NCBI GenBank assembly: GCA_963773685.1
Contig: CAVZBY010000002.1
Location: 248,001 to 312,000, forward strand
DNA: 64,000 nt
Source of the DNA: JALHVH01 sp963773685
GTDB taxonomy: Bacteria > Acidobacteriota > Aminicenantia > Aminicenantales > Saccharicenantaceae
Direction: 5' to 3'
Part shown: piece after piece, positions 9,699 to 20,710 of the stretch
How positions within the stretch are numbered: the first letter of the stretch is position 1
Layout: the number at the start of each line of letters is the position of its first letter
Made by a program: the position numbers and the translations under genes
Notes under the pieces: generated by a model
The model's database searches: none
What the model was told of the DNA's origin: nothing
What the model saw: the letters and a program-made list of their open reading frames with translations, nothing else

Positions 9699-11129
9699 AT
9701 GAAAGGCGGTCCCATGGCGAAAAAGAAGGGTTTCAAGCTCCCGCACACGCTGGTCCTGATCTATGCCCTGGTCATCGGGGTCTACGCCCTGAGCCTCGTC
9801 ATCCCCTCGGGCACGTTCCAGCGGACCGAGAAGACGTTCCAGGGCCAGACGCGCCTGATCACCGTGCCGGGCACCTACGCCGAGACCCCCAAGCACCGTC
9901 TCGGGCCCCAGTGGCTCCTCATCGCTCCCGTCCGGGGTTTCCAGGACGGCTCCCTCATCATCTTCATCATCCTCATCTTCGGCGGCACCTTCGCCATCCT
10001 GGGCAAGACCGGGGCCATCGAGTCTGGGATCCGGAGGCTGTCCTTGTTCTTCGCCCGGAAGCCGAGGACGCAGAAGTTCGTCATTCCCGTCCTGATGGTC
10101 GTCTTCTCGCTGGCGGGAGGGGTCTACGGGATGGCCGAGGAATCCATTCCCTTCGTCCTCATCTTCATCCCACTGGCCCTTTCTCTCGGCTACGATTCCC
10201 TCGTCGGCGTCGCCATCCCGTTCGTCGGCGCCGCGGCGGGGTTCGGCGCCGCCTTCTTCAATCCCTTCACCGTCGGCATCGCCCAGGGCTTCTCGGAGCT
10301 GCCCCTCTACTCGGGCCTGACCTACCGGCTGATCCTATGGGTCATCAACACCGTCCTGTCCATCGTTTTCGTGATGATCTATGCCGAGAAGGTCCGGAAG
10401 GACCCCAAGAAGAGCCTCGTCTACGACATCGACGTAGCGCGAGGTTATTCGCCCGCGGAGACGCGGGACAAGGAGCTTCCCTGGGGATCCGCCCAGAAGG
10501 CCGTGCTGGGTATCCTTTTCGCCGGGGTCGCCGCCCTCGTCTACGGGATCCTGGCCAAGGGCTGGTACATCGAGGAGATCGGGGCCTTGTTCCTGGGCAT
10601 CGGGCTGGTCGCGGGGCCGATCGCCGGGATCAGGCCGTCGGAGATGGCCAGGAGCTTCGTGTCGGGAGCGGCCGACCTCATCGGCGTCGCCATGATCATC
10701 GCCGGCGGCCGGGCCATCCTGATCATCCTGAACGAGGCCGTCGTCCTGGATACGGTCCTCCAGGCCGCGGCCGGGTTCATCTCGGCCGTTCCGGGGATCG
10801 TCACGGCCCAGATCATGTTCCTCATGCAGGCGATCATCAACTTCTTCGTCCATTCGGGGACCGCCCAGGCGGCGCTGACCATGCCGGTCATGTCCCCGCT
10901 CAGCGACCTCGTCGGCATCACCCGGCAGACCACGGTCCTGGCCTTCCAGCTCTGCGAGGTCATCAATCCCATCCTGCCGACCTCGGCCGTGACGATGGGC
11001 GTCCTCGGGGTCGCGAAGATCCCGTGGGAAAAGTGGGCGAAATGGTTCCTGCCGCTGATGCTCGTCCTGGTCGCGTTCAGCCTCGTCGCCCTCATCCCGC
11101 CGGTCCTGATGAAATGGGGGCCGTTCTGA
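9699..11129 (+). CDS. YfcC/DcuC-superfamily membrane carrier
   Basis: Up to 476 residues with about 12 hydrophobic segments. The N-terminal pattern FKLPHTLVLIYALVIG followed by VIPSGTFQR is characteristic of the YfcC group (C4-dicarboxylate / amino-acid uptake-type carriers of the IT superfamily). GMAEESIPFVLIFIPLA and the second-half HSGTAQAALTMPVMSPL are conserved substrate-pathway segments. Two starts are possible: ATG 9699, or ATG 9714 with AAAGGCGG just upstream; I keep the longer form with low certainty. Transport of a peptide or amino acid substrate is inferred from the family. Confidence 0.87.
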   Translation: MKGGPMAKKKGFKLPHTLVLIYALVIGVYALSLVIPSGTFQRTEKTFQGQTRLITVPGTYAETPKHRLGPQWLLIAPVRGFQDGSLIIFIILIFGGTFAILGKTGAIESGIRRLSLFFARKPRTQKFVIPVLMVVFSLAGGVYGMAEESIPFVLIFIPLALSLGYDSLVGVAIPFVGAAAGFGAAFFNPFTVGIAQGFSELPLYSGLTYRLILWVINTVLSIVFVMIYAEKVRKDPKKSLVYDIDVARGYSPAETRDKELPWGSAQKAVLGILFAGVAALVYGILAKGWYIEEIGALFLGIGLVAGPIAGIRPSEMARSFVSGAADLIGVAMIIAGGRAILIILNEAVVLDTVLQAAAGFISAVPGIVTAQIMFLMQAIINFFVHSGTAQAALTMPVMSPLSDLVGITRQTTVLAFQLCEVINPILPTSAVTMGVLGVAKIPWEKWAKWFLPLMLVLVAFSLVALIPPVLMKWGPF

Positions 11130-11148
11130 TAGCCCCGTCCCGCCCGGA

Positions 11149-11178
11149 TTGACTTGGCCCTCCGGCGTCTGCTATAAG
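11149..11178 (+). promoter_or_regulatory. Sigma-70-type promoter for the glycosidase gene
   Basis: TTGACT (11149-11154), an 18-base spacer and TATAAG (11173-11178). AAAGGGGAGGGG and the ATG at 11201 follow. Confidence 0.55.
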
Positions 11179-11200
11179 CCGAAAGGGGAGGGGCCCGATC

Positions 11201-13781
11201 ATGAAGAGAATCGCGACGATCCTTATCGTTTCCGCCGCCCTTTCGGCGTCCGCGGTATCGAAGCTTCCCCGGGACGGCGCGGTCCCCGCCTTCGGATTCG
11301 CTCCCTGCGCCATCCGGCTCTCGGGCCCGGCGCGGCCGGGAACGCCCTTCGACAAGGCCGGCCGGAAGTTCGCGATCCTCGGGTCCGAGGACGGATCGTT
11401 CGAGGCCTGGGCCTGGCCGCTCAAGCTCTTCCGTGATTTTCGGTTCTCATTCCTTCTCGGTTCGAGCACGGTCCCGGTCGAAGGCCGCGACGTCGCCCGT
11501 TCCGTCGATGTGACGCCGGCGCGAACGACGATCACGTTCGTTCACCAAGCGTTCACGGTCCGGGCTCATTATGTCGCGGCGATCGACGAGCCGGGCGCGA
11601 TCGTCCTTCTCGAGATCGACGCGAGCGAGCCCCTGACGATCGTGGCGGGGTTCCTGCCGGTGCTTCAGCCGATGTGGCCGGCCGGGCTCGGCGGGCAGTC
11701 CGCCTCCTGGGACGACGATCTCAGAGCCTATGTGATATCCGAGCCGACCCGGAAGAATCATGGTCTCGTCGGGTCTCCGTTCGGCAAGGGGCATCTCCTA
11801 TACCCCCGCCCACATGCTTTCGGACGCCCCCAACCAGTTCCGGATCTCCGTCGACCGGCCCGCGGACGTCAAGGGGAGGTTCATCCCCATCGTCATGGCC
11901 GGGGGAAAGGGGAGCCGGGAGGCTGTCGTCGAGGTCTACCGGAAGCTCTCCGCGGACCCCGAGTCGGTTTGCCGGGCGGCGGAAGCGCATTACGCGGCCC
12001 TCCTCGCGTCGACCTTGCGCGTCAAGACCCCGGTCCCGGAGCTCGACCTGGCGTTCTCGTGGGCCAACGTCGGCTTCGACAATCTCCTCGTGGACAACCC
12101 CGACCTGGGCCGGGGCCTCGTCGCGGGCATCGGACCGTCCGGCACGGGCGGCCGGCCCGGATTCGGCTGGTTCTTCGGCGGGGACGCCTTCATCAACGCC
12201 CTCAGCCTGAACAGCCTCGGGAACACGGCTGCGGCGAAGGAAGCCCTCGCGTTCACGCGGAAGTGGCAGCGCGAGGACGGCAAGATGGCCCACGAGCTGT
12301 CCCAGGCCGCCGGATACATAAATTGGTGGAAGGATTACCCTTACGGATATATCCACGGGGATACCACCCCCTTTTATATCGTCGCGATGGACGATCTTTT
12401 GACGAAAACGGGAGACGCGACTTTCGTCCGGGAGAGCTGGGGATCCCTGAAGAGAGCCTATGCCTGGTGCCTGTCCACGGACGCGGACGGCGACGGCCTT
12501 ATGGACAACGCCAAGGCCGGGCTGGGGGCTCTCGAATTCGGCTCCCTGACGGGGATCAGGACGGACGCTTACCTGGCGGCGGTCTGGACCAAAGCCTGCG
12601 AGGGGATGGCGCGTTTGGCGAAGGCGGCGGATGACGCGGCCCTATCGAAGAAGGCGGGGGCGGACTTCGATAGGGCGGCCGATGCCTTCAGAAAGAGATT
12701 CTGGGATGGGGAGAGCGGGCGCTATGCGCACGCGATAAACACGGATGGAGGGCTCGTGAGCGAATCGACCCCATGGAGCGCCGTCGGGCTGATGTGGGGC
12801 TTCGGTGACCGGGAGCGAGCGGCGTCGACCCTGGACGAGATCGGCGGGGCCGGGCTCACGACGGATTGGGGCATCCGGAGCCTTTCCGACCGGAGCGCTC
12901 TTTACGAGCCCTTGAACTACAATTATGGCGCCGTCTGGCCGTTTCTCGGGAGCTGGGTCGGCGCGGCCCAGTTCGCTCAGGACCGCGTGATCCCCGGCAC
13001 CAACACTCTGTTGAGCTCGGCCCGGCACGCGTTCGACAACGCCCTCGGTGCCGTAACGGAGGTCTTTTCGGGCGACAGGAATGTCTGGCCGGCGGAGGCG
13101 GTCCCGCACCAGGGATTCTCGGGGGCGGCCGTCGTCCTCCCGTTCGTCCGGGGGCTCCTCGGGCTCGGAGCGAGCGCTCCCGAAAAGACGGTTTCATTCG
13201 AGCCCAGGCTCCCTGCCGATTGGGAAGAGGTGAGCATCGAGGGGTTCAAGATCGGGCCGACGGACATGTCCATCGGTTATACGCGCTCGGGCGGGGAGGC
13301 AAAGGCCGTCATCACGTCATCGGCGCCCGCCGGATGGAGCATGAGATTCCGCCCCTCCTTCGGCCCCGGCACGAAGATCCTGTCGGCCTCGGTCAATGGG
13401 AAACCGGCCGCGTTCGCCGGCGTCGATCCCGGCGCGCCCGCCGTCCGACCCGCCGTGGAGTTCCCCGTGACGGGCTCGGACACGGTCGTGATCGCGTTCG
13501 AGCCGACGGTCGAGGTCCTCCCTCCGGCTGTCGTCACCCGTACGGGAGACGCGAATAGGGGATTGAAGGTGATCCGGGTCGGGCTTTTATCCTCGAAGAG
13601 CGGACTCGAGGTCGTCGTCGAAGGCCTGGCGGACGAGACCTATGAGCTTCCCGTCACGATGAGCGATCGGATCGGCGCCGTAGAAGGGGCCGCTCTTTCG
13701 AGCGGCGCGCTGATCATCCGGATCCCCGGAGCCCGCGGCTCGGGATTCGTCCGCCACGTCGTAAGGATCGCGCTCGCTTGA
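11201..13781 (+). CDS. Six-hairpin glycosidase, glycogen-debranching-like (one frameshift)
   Basis: An exported enzyme of about 860 residues. The signal peptide MKRIATILIVSAALSASAVS is followed by a beta-sandwich region. One extra G in the GGGG run at 11788-11791 moves the frame from 2 to 3; GLVGSPFGKG then continues as ISYTPAHMLSD. The central domain (SWANVGFDNLL, GRPGFGWFFGGDAF, WQREDGKMAHE, LEPLNYNYGAVWP-like) has the (alpha/alpha)6 layout of GH15/GH37/GH63 and amylo-alpha-1,6-glucosidase enzymes. Acidic residues in FGGDAF and EVFSGDRN are candidate catalytic positions. A C-terminal beta-domain ends the protein. It probably hydrolyses an oligosaccharide in the periplasm. Confidence 0.75.
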
Positions 13782-13809
13782 GCCGGGCCCCCGCGGAGAA
13801 ATAAGCGCG

Positions 13810-14358
13810 CTACTTCTTGGGCGCGGCCGCCTTGGCGGCGTCGTACCTGCGGATGACCTCGTCGGTGATATCGATGGTGGGGTTGAAGAAGACGGTCCCG
13901 CTTTCGGCGAGGTCGAGGATCAGATCGAGCCCCTTTTCCTTGGCCAGGCCGTCGATGACGCCGACCATCTCCCCCCGGATCTTCTGGATGAGGGTCATCT
14001 GAAGCTGCTGGCCCTCCCGTCCGCCGTCCTCTTCCCGCCGCTTCCGGGCGGTCGTCTTCTTTTCGAGGTCGGACTGGAGCTGGATCGCGGTCTCGTTCGA
14101 GAGGGTCATCCGCTGGGTGGTGAGCTTGGTCTCCAGGGCCTTGATCTCGTTATCCAGGCGGGAGAGATCGGACTTGAGCTTGTTCTCCAGATCCATGAGC
14201 TGGTTCTGGGCCTTCTTGCCTTCGGCGGAGGCGGTGAAGGCCTGTTGCGAATTGATGACGCCGATCTTCGTCGGCTGTTGGGCCTGGGCGGCGGCCGTGA
14301 AGCCGAGGCCGGCGACGCAAACGGCGATGAGGATCCCGACGATCTTTCTTGCTGACAT
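13810..14358 (-). CDS. OmpH/Skp family periplasmic chaperone
   Basis: 182 residues. The signal peptide MSARKIVGILIAVCVAGLGFTAAAQA is followed by KIGVINSQQAF, the conserved beta-strand of Skp/OmpH. A long coiled coil (about residues 45-125, rich in K/E/L/Q) precedes LDLILDLAESGTVFF and DITDEVIRRYD at the C-terminus. Skp proteins hold unfolded outer-membrane proteins in the periplasm. It is the last gene of the long minus-strand run that starts near 22007, 48 bases after the aminotransferase. Confidence 0.87.
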   Translation of the reverse strand: MSARKIVGILIAVCVAGLGFTAAAQAQQPTKIGVINSQQAFTASAEGKKAQNQLMDLENKLKSDLSRLDNEIKALETKLTTQRMTLSNETAIQLQSDLEKKTTARKRREEDGGREGQQLQMTLIQKIRGEMVGVIDGLAKEKGLDLILDLAESGTVFFNPTIDITDEVIRRYDAAKAAAPKK

Positions 14359-14406
14359 CTCTTTATCTCCTTGTTGCTCGGTATCTTCCGTGTTCCTGTC
14401 TTCGGC

Positions 14407-15519
14407 TCACCGGAGGGCCTTCAAGGTCCCGGCCACCCGGTCCAGGGCCGTGAGCAGATAGCCTTCCTCGGGCCCGTAGCCGAACCGAAGGTACCCGTCC
14501 ATCTCGAAGTGGTCGCCCGGGACGAGGAGGACGCTCTTCTCCCGGATGAGCTTCTCGACGAGCTCGGTCGAATTCATCCGAAGGTCGTAGCGGGCATAAC
14601 AGATGGCCCCCGCCTCGGGAGGGCGATAGGAGAACAGGCCGTCCTGGGCCTTGAGCCATCGGTCGAGGACGGGGAAGTTCGCGTTCAGGATGCCCCGCGT
14701 CCGGGCGAGGATGCGCTCCCGGTTCGCCGGAGCGAGGACCGTCGCGGCGAGGCGGTCGCTCAGGGCGGACGGCGATATCGTCGTGTAATCGTGGTAGGGC
14801 CAGGTCCGTCCGATGACCTCGTCCGGTCCGGCGATCCAGCCGATCCGGAGGCCGGGCAGTCCATAGGCCTTGGACAGGCCGTTGACCGCGAGGACCTTGT
14901 CGTACATCCCGAAGAAGCTCCGTGTCCGGACGCCCGAAAGCTCGGCGCCCTGATAGACCTCGTCGGCGACGATCCAGGCCCCGGCCTTATCGGCCCGGGC
15001 GACGATCGCGGCCATGGACTCGGCGCTGAGGACGGCGCCCGTCGGGTTGTTCGGATTGGTCACGATGATGAGCTTCGTCTTCGGCGTGACGAGCTTCGCG
15101 AGCTCGTCGGGATCGGGCTGCCAGCCCAGCTCCTCGCGGAGGCGGAGCGGCTTGACCTTCGCCCCGAAGCCCCGCGCGAGCCCCCACATCTGCATGTAGT
15201 TCGGCACCTCGAAGACGACCTCGTCTCCGGGCTCGATGAGGCTCCACATGAGGAGGAAGTTCGCCTCGGAGGACCCGGCCGTGGCCAGGACGCCGCCCGG
15301 CCCGATCCCGGGATAGAGGGCCCGGATCCGTTCCCGGAGCTCCTCGGTCCCGTTGCTCTGGGTATAGCCGAGGGGCGCGGCCGTGAGCCCTTCGATCTCC
15401 TCGGGGCTCAGGAATTCGCGAAGCGTCAGCGGATGGACCCCGCTTTCGGAGAGGTTGTAGTCCACGACGTTCTCCCAGGTGGACTGCATGCGTTCCATCT
15501 TGAAGGTCTCGAGTTTCAT
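14407..15519 (-). CDS. PLP-dependent aminotransferase class I/II
   Basis: 370 residues of fold-type I aminotransferase. TNPNNPTGA is the conserved Asn-Pro motif, VADEVYQG holds the PLP-ring Asp and Tyr, and the Schiff-base Lys is in NGLSKAYGLPG near residue 216, followed by RIGWIAG. It is shorter than most class I enzymes and resembles the group often annotated capreomycidine-synthase-like. The substrate is unknown. It sits in the same minus-strand run as the phosphatases, 12 bases after the Oxa1-like gene. Confidence 0.87.
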   Translation of the reverse strand: MKLETFKMERMQSTWENVVDYNLSESGVHPLTLREFLSPEEIEGLTAAPLGYTQSNGTEELRERIRALYPGIGPGGVLATAGSSEANFLLMWSLIEPGDEVVFEVPNYMQMWGLARGFGAKVKPLRLREELGWQPDPDELAKLVTPKTKLIIVTNPNNPTGAVLSAESMAAIVARADKAGAWIVADEVYQGAELSGVRTRSFFGMYDKVLAVNGLSKAYGLPGLRIGWIAGPDEVIGRTWPYHDYTTISPSALSDRLAATVLAPANRERILARTRGILNANFPVLDRWLKAQDGLFSYRPPEAGAICYARYDLRMNSTELVEKLIREKSVLLVPGDHFEMDGYLRFGYGPEEGYLLTALDRVAGTLKALR

Positions 15520-15531
15520 GAGGGCGCTCCT

Positions 15532-16360
15532 TTAGATCTCGACCTTGAACACGCCCTTGAAGGCGTATCCGAAAGCGATCGAGAGTATGAAATAGACGAT
15601 GAGCCAGTGAAGGTGCCAGCCGAAGAGGGACATGGATGCGGGCGGGTACCTGACCTCGACCGACCGGACCACGGAGGTCGAGGGCAGGGGAGCCTCGCCG
15701 GGATTGAGGACCTGCTCGATGAGGTTCCGCCCCGGCTTGAGGACGGCAATGGGGGAGAGGCGCGTCGCGCCGACCGAAGCGCTCTTGACGACGGTCTCTC
15801 CGCCGACCGTGAAGGTGAGCCGGCCCGCTCCGGCCGTTTTCGCCCGGAGACGCCAGTCGATCTCGGCCTCGTCCTCGATACGGAGGGCGGGCGTCTCGAT
15901 CTCGAGCTCGGGCGAGACGGCCAGCGAGGCGGGGACCTCGGAGGGATACTTGCCCTCGACCAGGCGGACCTTGACCAGGACGGGATCGCCGGGCTTCAGG
16001 GACTCGGCGCCGAACCAGAGGTTCAGCTGGATGAGGATGAGAAGCACGGGGACGATCATGACGAGCATGGGCTTCATGTTGTGCGCCGACGTACCTGAAG
16101 TTGGCCAGGAGGATGCGCCCCTGGGCCCTGAGCTGGACCCCCATGTTGTCCTTGAACAGCCTCAGCTCGAGGAGGTGGGCCTTGATCAGGTTCTTCTCCT
16201 TCCGGATCCCGGCCTGGTTCGAGGTGTGCCGGAAGATCAGGAGCATCAGGAAGGACGTCAGGAGAGAGACGAGGACCATGGCCACCCACGGGCTCAGGCC
16301 GCGGACGGGCAGGAACAGGACTTCAAAGACCTTGTTCAGGATCGAGTTGAGTATTCCCAT
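15532..16360 (-). CDS. Oxa1/EMC3-like three-helix membrane protein with extracytoplasmic domain (one frameshift)
   Basis: A reconstructed protein of ~275 residues. A missing or extra base near 16080 splits it. The order is a hydrophobic helix WVAMVLVSLLTSFLMLLIF (about 25-43), a charged coiled-coil hairpin (IRKEKNLIKAHLLELRLF.. about 50-90), a second helix MKPMLVMIVPVLLILIQLNL, a ~130-residue beta-rich region (GDPVLVKVRLVEGKYPSEVP..), and a third helix HWLIVYFILSIAFGYAF. TM1, cytosolic coiled coil, TM2 with a KPM..P pattern and TM3 is the core layout of YidC/Oxa1, EMC3/TMCO1 and archaeal DUF106 proteins. The family link is inferred from layout only. It begins 4 bases after the small RHH-like gene. 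Confidence 0.55.
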
Positions 16361-16364
16361 GGCG

Positions 16365-16556
16365 TCAGGAAATGTATCCCAGCCCCTTCAGCTTCTTCTT
16401 GATCTCCTCTTCGGAATCCGCTTCCTCGATCTTGGCGATTTCCTTCTCGAGAAGGTGGGTGATGAACTCCTCGGGCGAGGTGTAGCCCGACATCGCCGCG
16501 AACTTTTCGACCTTGTCGAAGAGGTCCTTTTCGATCTTCACTTTCGCTTTTCCCAT
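16365..16556 (-). CDS. Small ribbon-helix-helix-like protein
   Basis: 63 residues. The N-terminal strand VKIEKDLFDKV is followed by two helices with the GYTSPEEFITHLLEKEI pattern typical of ribbon-helix-helix (CopG/Arc-like) folds. An acidic-basic helical tail follows. It could be a DNA-binding autoregulator of the operon, or a protein-interaction module. It lies between the third phosphatase gene (27-base gap) and the membrane protein gene (4-base gap). Confidence 0.6.
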   Translation of the reverse strand: MGKAKVKIEKDLFDKVEKFAAMSGYTSPEEFITHLLEKEIAKIEEADSEEEIKKKLKGLGYIS

Positions 16557-16583
16557 CGCTTTTCTCCCGGGCGTCCTTCCGCC

Positions 16584-18575
16584 CTAAGCCTTCAGCGCGT
16601 TCTTGCCGATCATGCCCTCGGTGGGCGCGATCCCGAACGCGTCGAGGATCGTGGCCGTCAGGTCGAAGAGGGCCGGGGACTCGGCCGTGATCGCGCGGTT
16701 CGCGAGAAGGATCCCCGGGATGACCTCGGCGGCGGACATGTGGTCGCCGCTCCATTTCTGGGTGTTGCTCTCGAAGACCTCGCGGGGGAAGCTCCCCAGC
16801 GGGGATTGCCACGATATGCGGGTGCCCCGGTTGAATCCCAGGACGATGTCCGGCGCCTGGTCCACGTAGGGCCCCTGGTAGACGTCCTTGGCGACATAGG
16901 CCTTGAGGACGGCCCGCTCTCCGGTCGCGGGGTCGACGATCTCCTCGAGCTTCCGGGCGATCTCCCGGACGAGGTTGTCCGATTCGGCGCCCGGCGCGAC
17001 GATGCCCTGCTTCTCGCGGCCCCGCTGATTGACGTAAAGGCCGTTGAGGCCGATGCCGTAGGCCCGGCTGCGCGACCAGTCCGTGTTCTCGAAGAGCGAC
17101 GTCTCCGTCTGCCGGCGGGGGTCGGCGAGCCGGTGGTACCCGCTCTCCATGAGCCAGGTATTGAGGTTGAAGCCCCGGCGGAAGGGGTTGAAGCCGTGAT
17201 CGGACATGACGATGACGGTCGTGTCCGGGCCGACGCGGTCCATCGTCCGGGCCAGGACACGGTCCATCTCGACGTAGATGTTCTCGATGACGTTCCCGTA
17301 CTTCGAGGCCAGGCCCGCGTCATAGGCGGGATGCTGTGGATCGATGAGGCGCCAGAACATGTGCTGGCGCTGGTCGGTGTTCGAGAAGTAATAGAAGAGG
17401 AGCCCGGATTCGAACCTCCGGAGCTCGTCCTCGTACATGGCCACGCTCTCGCGAAGGACCATGTCGTCCTGCTCCAGGAACTCGCCCTCGTCCAGGATCA
17501 GGTTGTCCAGCGCGCTCGTGTCGGCCGGAAGGCCCTTGGTGAAGAACGGCCCGAACCTCTTCGCGAGCTCCTTGGCGTAGGATTCGGGGGTCGTGATGGG
17601 GAGGGCCGGGTTCGGCCGGGTCGATGTTGATGGGGCTGACGTAGAGCTTGAACTTCGGCCGGACCTCCTTGAGGTAGAACATGCAGATGCCGCTGACGCT
17701 CTGGGTGGGGATGAGCCCGAAGCTCACCTTCTTCCAGCCGCTCCACTCCTTCTCCTTGAGGATGAACTCCTGGCCCTGGAGGACGATCTTGGCCACGGGG
17801 TTCTCGGGGTCGAGGAAGACCTTGAAGTCGACGAGCGTCTCGGGGCTTTCCCTGCGGAAGGCTGTTCGTCGGGGCCGGGCAGTTGGGCCTCGACGCGGTT
17901 GCCGATGACGTAGACCTCGTGGACCCGGCCGCCGCCGCCCGCCTCCTGGGTGACTTCCCGGTACTCGTTCGTGTAGTAGTTGAACAGGCCGTAATAGCCC
18001 TTGATGTCCGGCGTCCCCATCCCCGATATGGTCCTCTGCTTCGTCGCGACCGGGGGATAGTTGGACGGGATCTTGAAGATGGTCGCGGGAACGTCGTGCT
18101 CTTCGAGGGTCTGCCAGAAGGCCTTGCCCTTCCGCAGGTTGGCCACGGCGCCGCCGGAGAGCGGGAGGATGATGTCGCCGATCCGGACGGTCTTCGTCGA
18201 TCCGGTCGAGGCGGACGCGGAGAAGGTGGGGATATAGGTCTCCTTGTCGCGGTGGATGAAATCGAAGATGCCGTGTCCGCCCGGGTTCGTCCCGGCGATG
18301 AAATTCGACCAGGCCACGGGGCTCTGCGGCGGGACGCTCGTCCGCAGAGGGCTGAAGCCTCCCTGGGCGGCGAGCTTCCGGAAGGCCGGGAGCTTTCCTT
18401 CGTCCATCCAGACCTTGACCAGGTGCGGGTCCATGCCGTCGAACCCGAGGACGATGACCTTGCGGGCCGTGGTCTTGCGGCCGGCCGCCCGGATGACGGG
18501 CGCCCCGTCCCCGCCGAGGGCGAGGGCGGAGGCGGCCCCGAGGCCGAGCTTCAAGAATTCCCTTCGGTCGATCAT
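16584..18575 (-). CDS. Alkaline-phosphatase-superfamily phosphodiesterase, Tat-exported (two frameshifts)
   Basis: About 660 residues. The start ATG (18575) overlaps the upstream stop as ATGA. The N-terminus DRREFLKLGLGAASALALGG is a twin-arginine signal. VIVLGFDGMDP carries the first metal Asp, and SPVAWSNFIAGTNPGGHGIF contains the likely nucleophile Ser. Indels near 17862 and 17617 shift the frame twice. NTDQRQHMFW and VIVMSDHGF (metal Asp/His) follow, and WSGDHMSAAEV holds the last metal His. Between them is a beta-domain (VAKIVLQGQEFILKEKEW). This is the type I phosphodiesterase/nucleotide pyrophosphatase family. It is the third of three paralogues; the substrate is unknown. Confidence 0.85.
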
Positions 18576-20705
18576 GTGTCCTTTCCTTCCGGCGCGAACG
18601 GGTCGCCCGGTCCGATGAGCGAGCGCCCGTCCATGTGGGCCGGCGGCTTGACGCCGAAGAGCTCGAGAACGGTGGGGGCCACGTCCATGATGGACGGGTC
18701 CTTTTCCTTGAGGGGGATGCTCGTGAAGAGGACCCCGGGGACGACCTTGGGATCGATGCAATGGTCGCCGCCCCAGGCCTTGACGTTGTCCTCGAAGACG
18801 GTCGCGTCCACCTTTCCCGTGACCGAGTCCCACGAGACCCGGTATCCTTCGGCGTAGCCGACGATGAGGTCGGGGGCGTTCCCCTTGTAGGGGCCGGAAT
18901 AGATCGGCCGCCGTGTCATAGAGCCGGTTGATGGCCACGGCCCCCTTGGCCTCGTCCTTGAGGCCCGAGAGCCTGCCGACGAGCTCGGCCCTGAGCGCGT
19001 CGGCTTCGGCCCCGGGAGCGACGATGCCCTTGGCCTCGCGGCCCTTGAGGTTGAGGTAGATGCCGCCGAGCCCCAGGCCGTAGGCTTTCGTCCGGTCCCA
19101 GTCGACGTCCTTGAACCATTCTCCGCTCGTCGTCTTCCCGTCCTTGAGGGCCAGGTAGCCGTTCTTCCAGAGCCAGGAATTGACGTTGACCCCGCGCCGG
19201 AACGGACTTGAAGCCGTGGTCGGACATGACGACGAGGACGCTCTTCGCGTCGAGCTTGGCCCGGACGCGACCCACGAGATCGTCCATGCGGACGTAGAGG
19301 TCCTCGATGACCTGCGGCCCCATCTTGTTCTGGCCGGCCCGGACGGCGGGATGGCCCTTGTCGAGATACCGGAGGAACATGTGCTGGATGCTGTCGGTCG
19401 TTTCGAACACGCAGCAGACGAGGCCCTTCTTCGTGTTCTTCATGGCGTTGAAGACCATCGCCTCCCACTCCATGTGGTTGGAGTAGGTGAGGTCCAGGAA
19501 GGCCTGCTCGCTGAGCACGCCCTCGTTGAGGGCCCAGGTGTCGTTCGCTTCGCCCAGGGTGATGAAGCTTCCCAGGAGCTTGGCGAGATAGACGGAGTAA
19601 TAGAACGGGATGGGAGATGGGCAGGGCGGGCTTTTCCGGGTCGATGTTGAGGGGGGTGACGTACATCTCGAAATGGGGCTCGATCCTCGAGACGTGGAAG
19701 CGGCAGATGGCCTGGATCTTGATCCCCAGGCCGGGCCTGAAGGCGATCCGGACCCAGGGGGAGAACGTGTCCTTCTTGAGCGGGATCTTCTGCCCGGAGA
19801 CCTCGATCGTCACGGCCTCCGCCTTCGGGTCGAGCGTAATGGTCATGGGCAGGCGGACCTCGCCGCCCTTCTTGAGCAGGGAGTTCTCGGGCCCCGATAG
19901 ATACGTTTCGATGCGTCCGTCCTTGACGACGACCGGGATGTCCATGGCCGCCTTCCTTGCGCTCGATCCGGCTCGGGTCGGTCGTGTAGAAGGAGAAGGT
20001 CCCCTGGCTTCCCTTGAGGTCGGGGGCGCACATCCCGGAGAGGAGATGGCCCTTGAACTTTTCGGGCGGGAACGTGATGGGCACCCGGAGGATGGTGCTG
20101 AAGACGCCCTTTTCGCCGAGGATCTTCCAGAACGTGACGCTCTTGCGCATGCCCCGGATCTCGGGCTTGGAGAGGGGGATGTTGTATTTCCCGAGCGACA
20201 GGACCCGCTTGGGGTTGCCGATGCGGGCCGAGGAGAGGTCCGGCAGGTAGGTCCTGGGGTCGCGGCTCAGGAAGTCGAAGATGTTGTGCTTGGAGGGCTC
20301 GGAGCCGGTCATGAAGGAGGACCAGGCGACCGGGGAGATCGACGGGATCGTGGTCCGGAGACGGCCGTAGAACCCGTCCTTCCGGAGCTTCGACAGGTTC
20401 GGGAGCTTGCCCTCGGCCATGTACTTATCGGCCAGGGAGGGCTCCATGCCGTCGAGGCCGAGGATGACGATCTTGTTGACCCGGCTCGCCTTGTAGGCTT
20501 TCCGGCCGCGGATGGCGCGCCAGACGAAGCGGAAGGGCCAGGACAGGAAGGAGAAGACGGCGAGGAAGAACGTCAGGAAGAGGACCAGGAAGGACGAAAG
20601 GAAAGCGAAGCCCGCTCCCGGCCCGATGTAGGCCGCGAGCGGGGCCGAAGCGAAGGCGAGGAGAAGGACGAGGACCCGGAGGCGTCGAAGGCTTCTTTCG
20701 GTCAT
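18572..20705 (-). CDS. Alkaline-phosphatase-superfamily phosphodiesterase, membrane-anchored (four frameshifts)
   Basis: About 710 residues, start ATG 20705 (GTG 20714 also possible). Two N-terminal hydrophobic segments surround AYIGPGAGFAF, so the enzyme is probably tethered with its active domain outside. IVILGLDGMEP gives the metal Asp, SISPVAWSSFMTGSEPSKH the likely nucleophile, VLVVMSDHGF the Asp/His pair and KAWGGDHCID the last His. A beta-domain (MDIPVVVKDGRIETYLSG) is inserted as in its Tat-exported paralogue. Frame breaks lie near 19955, 19610, 19205 and 18905. Its stop overlaps the next ATG (ATGA), so the pair is translationally coupled. Confidence 0.83.
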
Positions 20706-20710
20706 GATGC

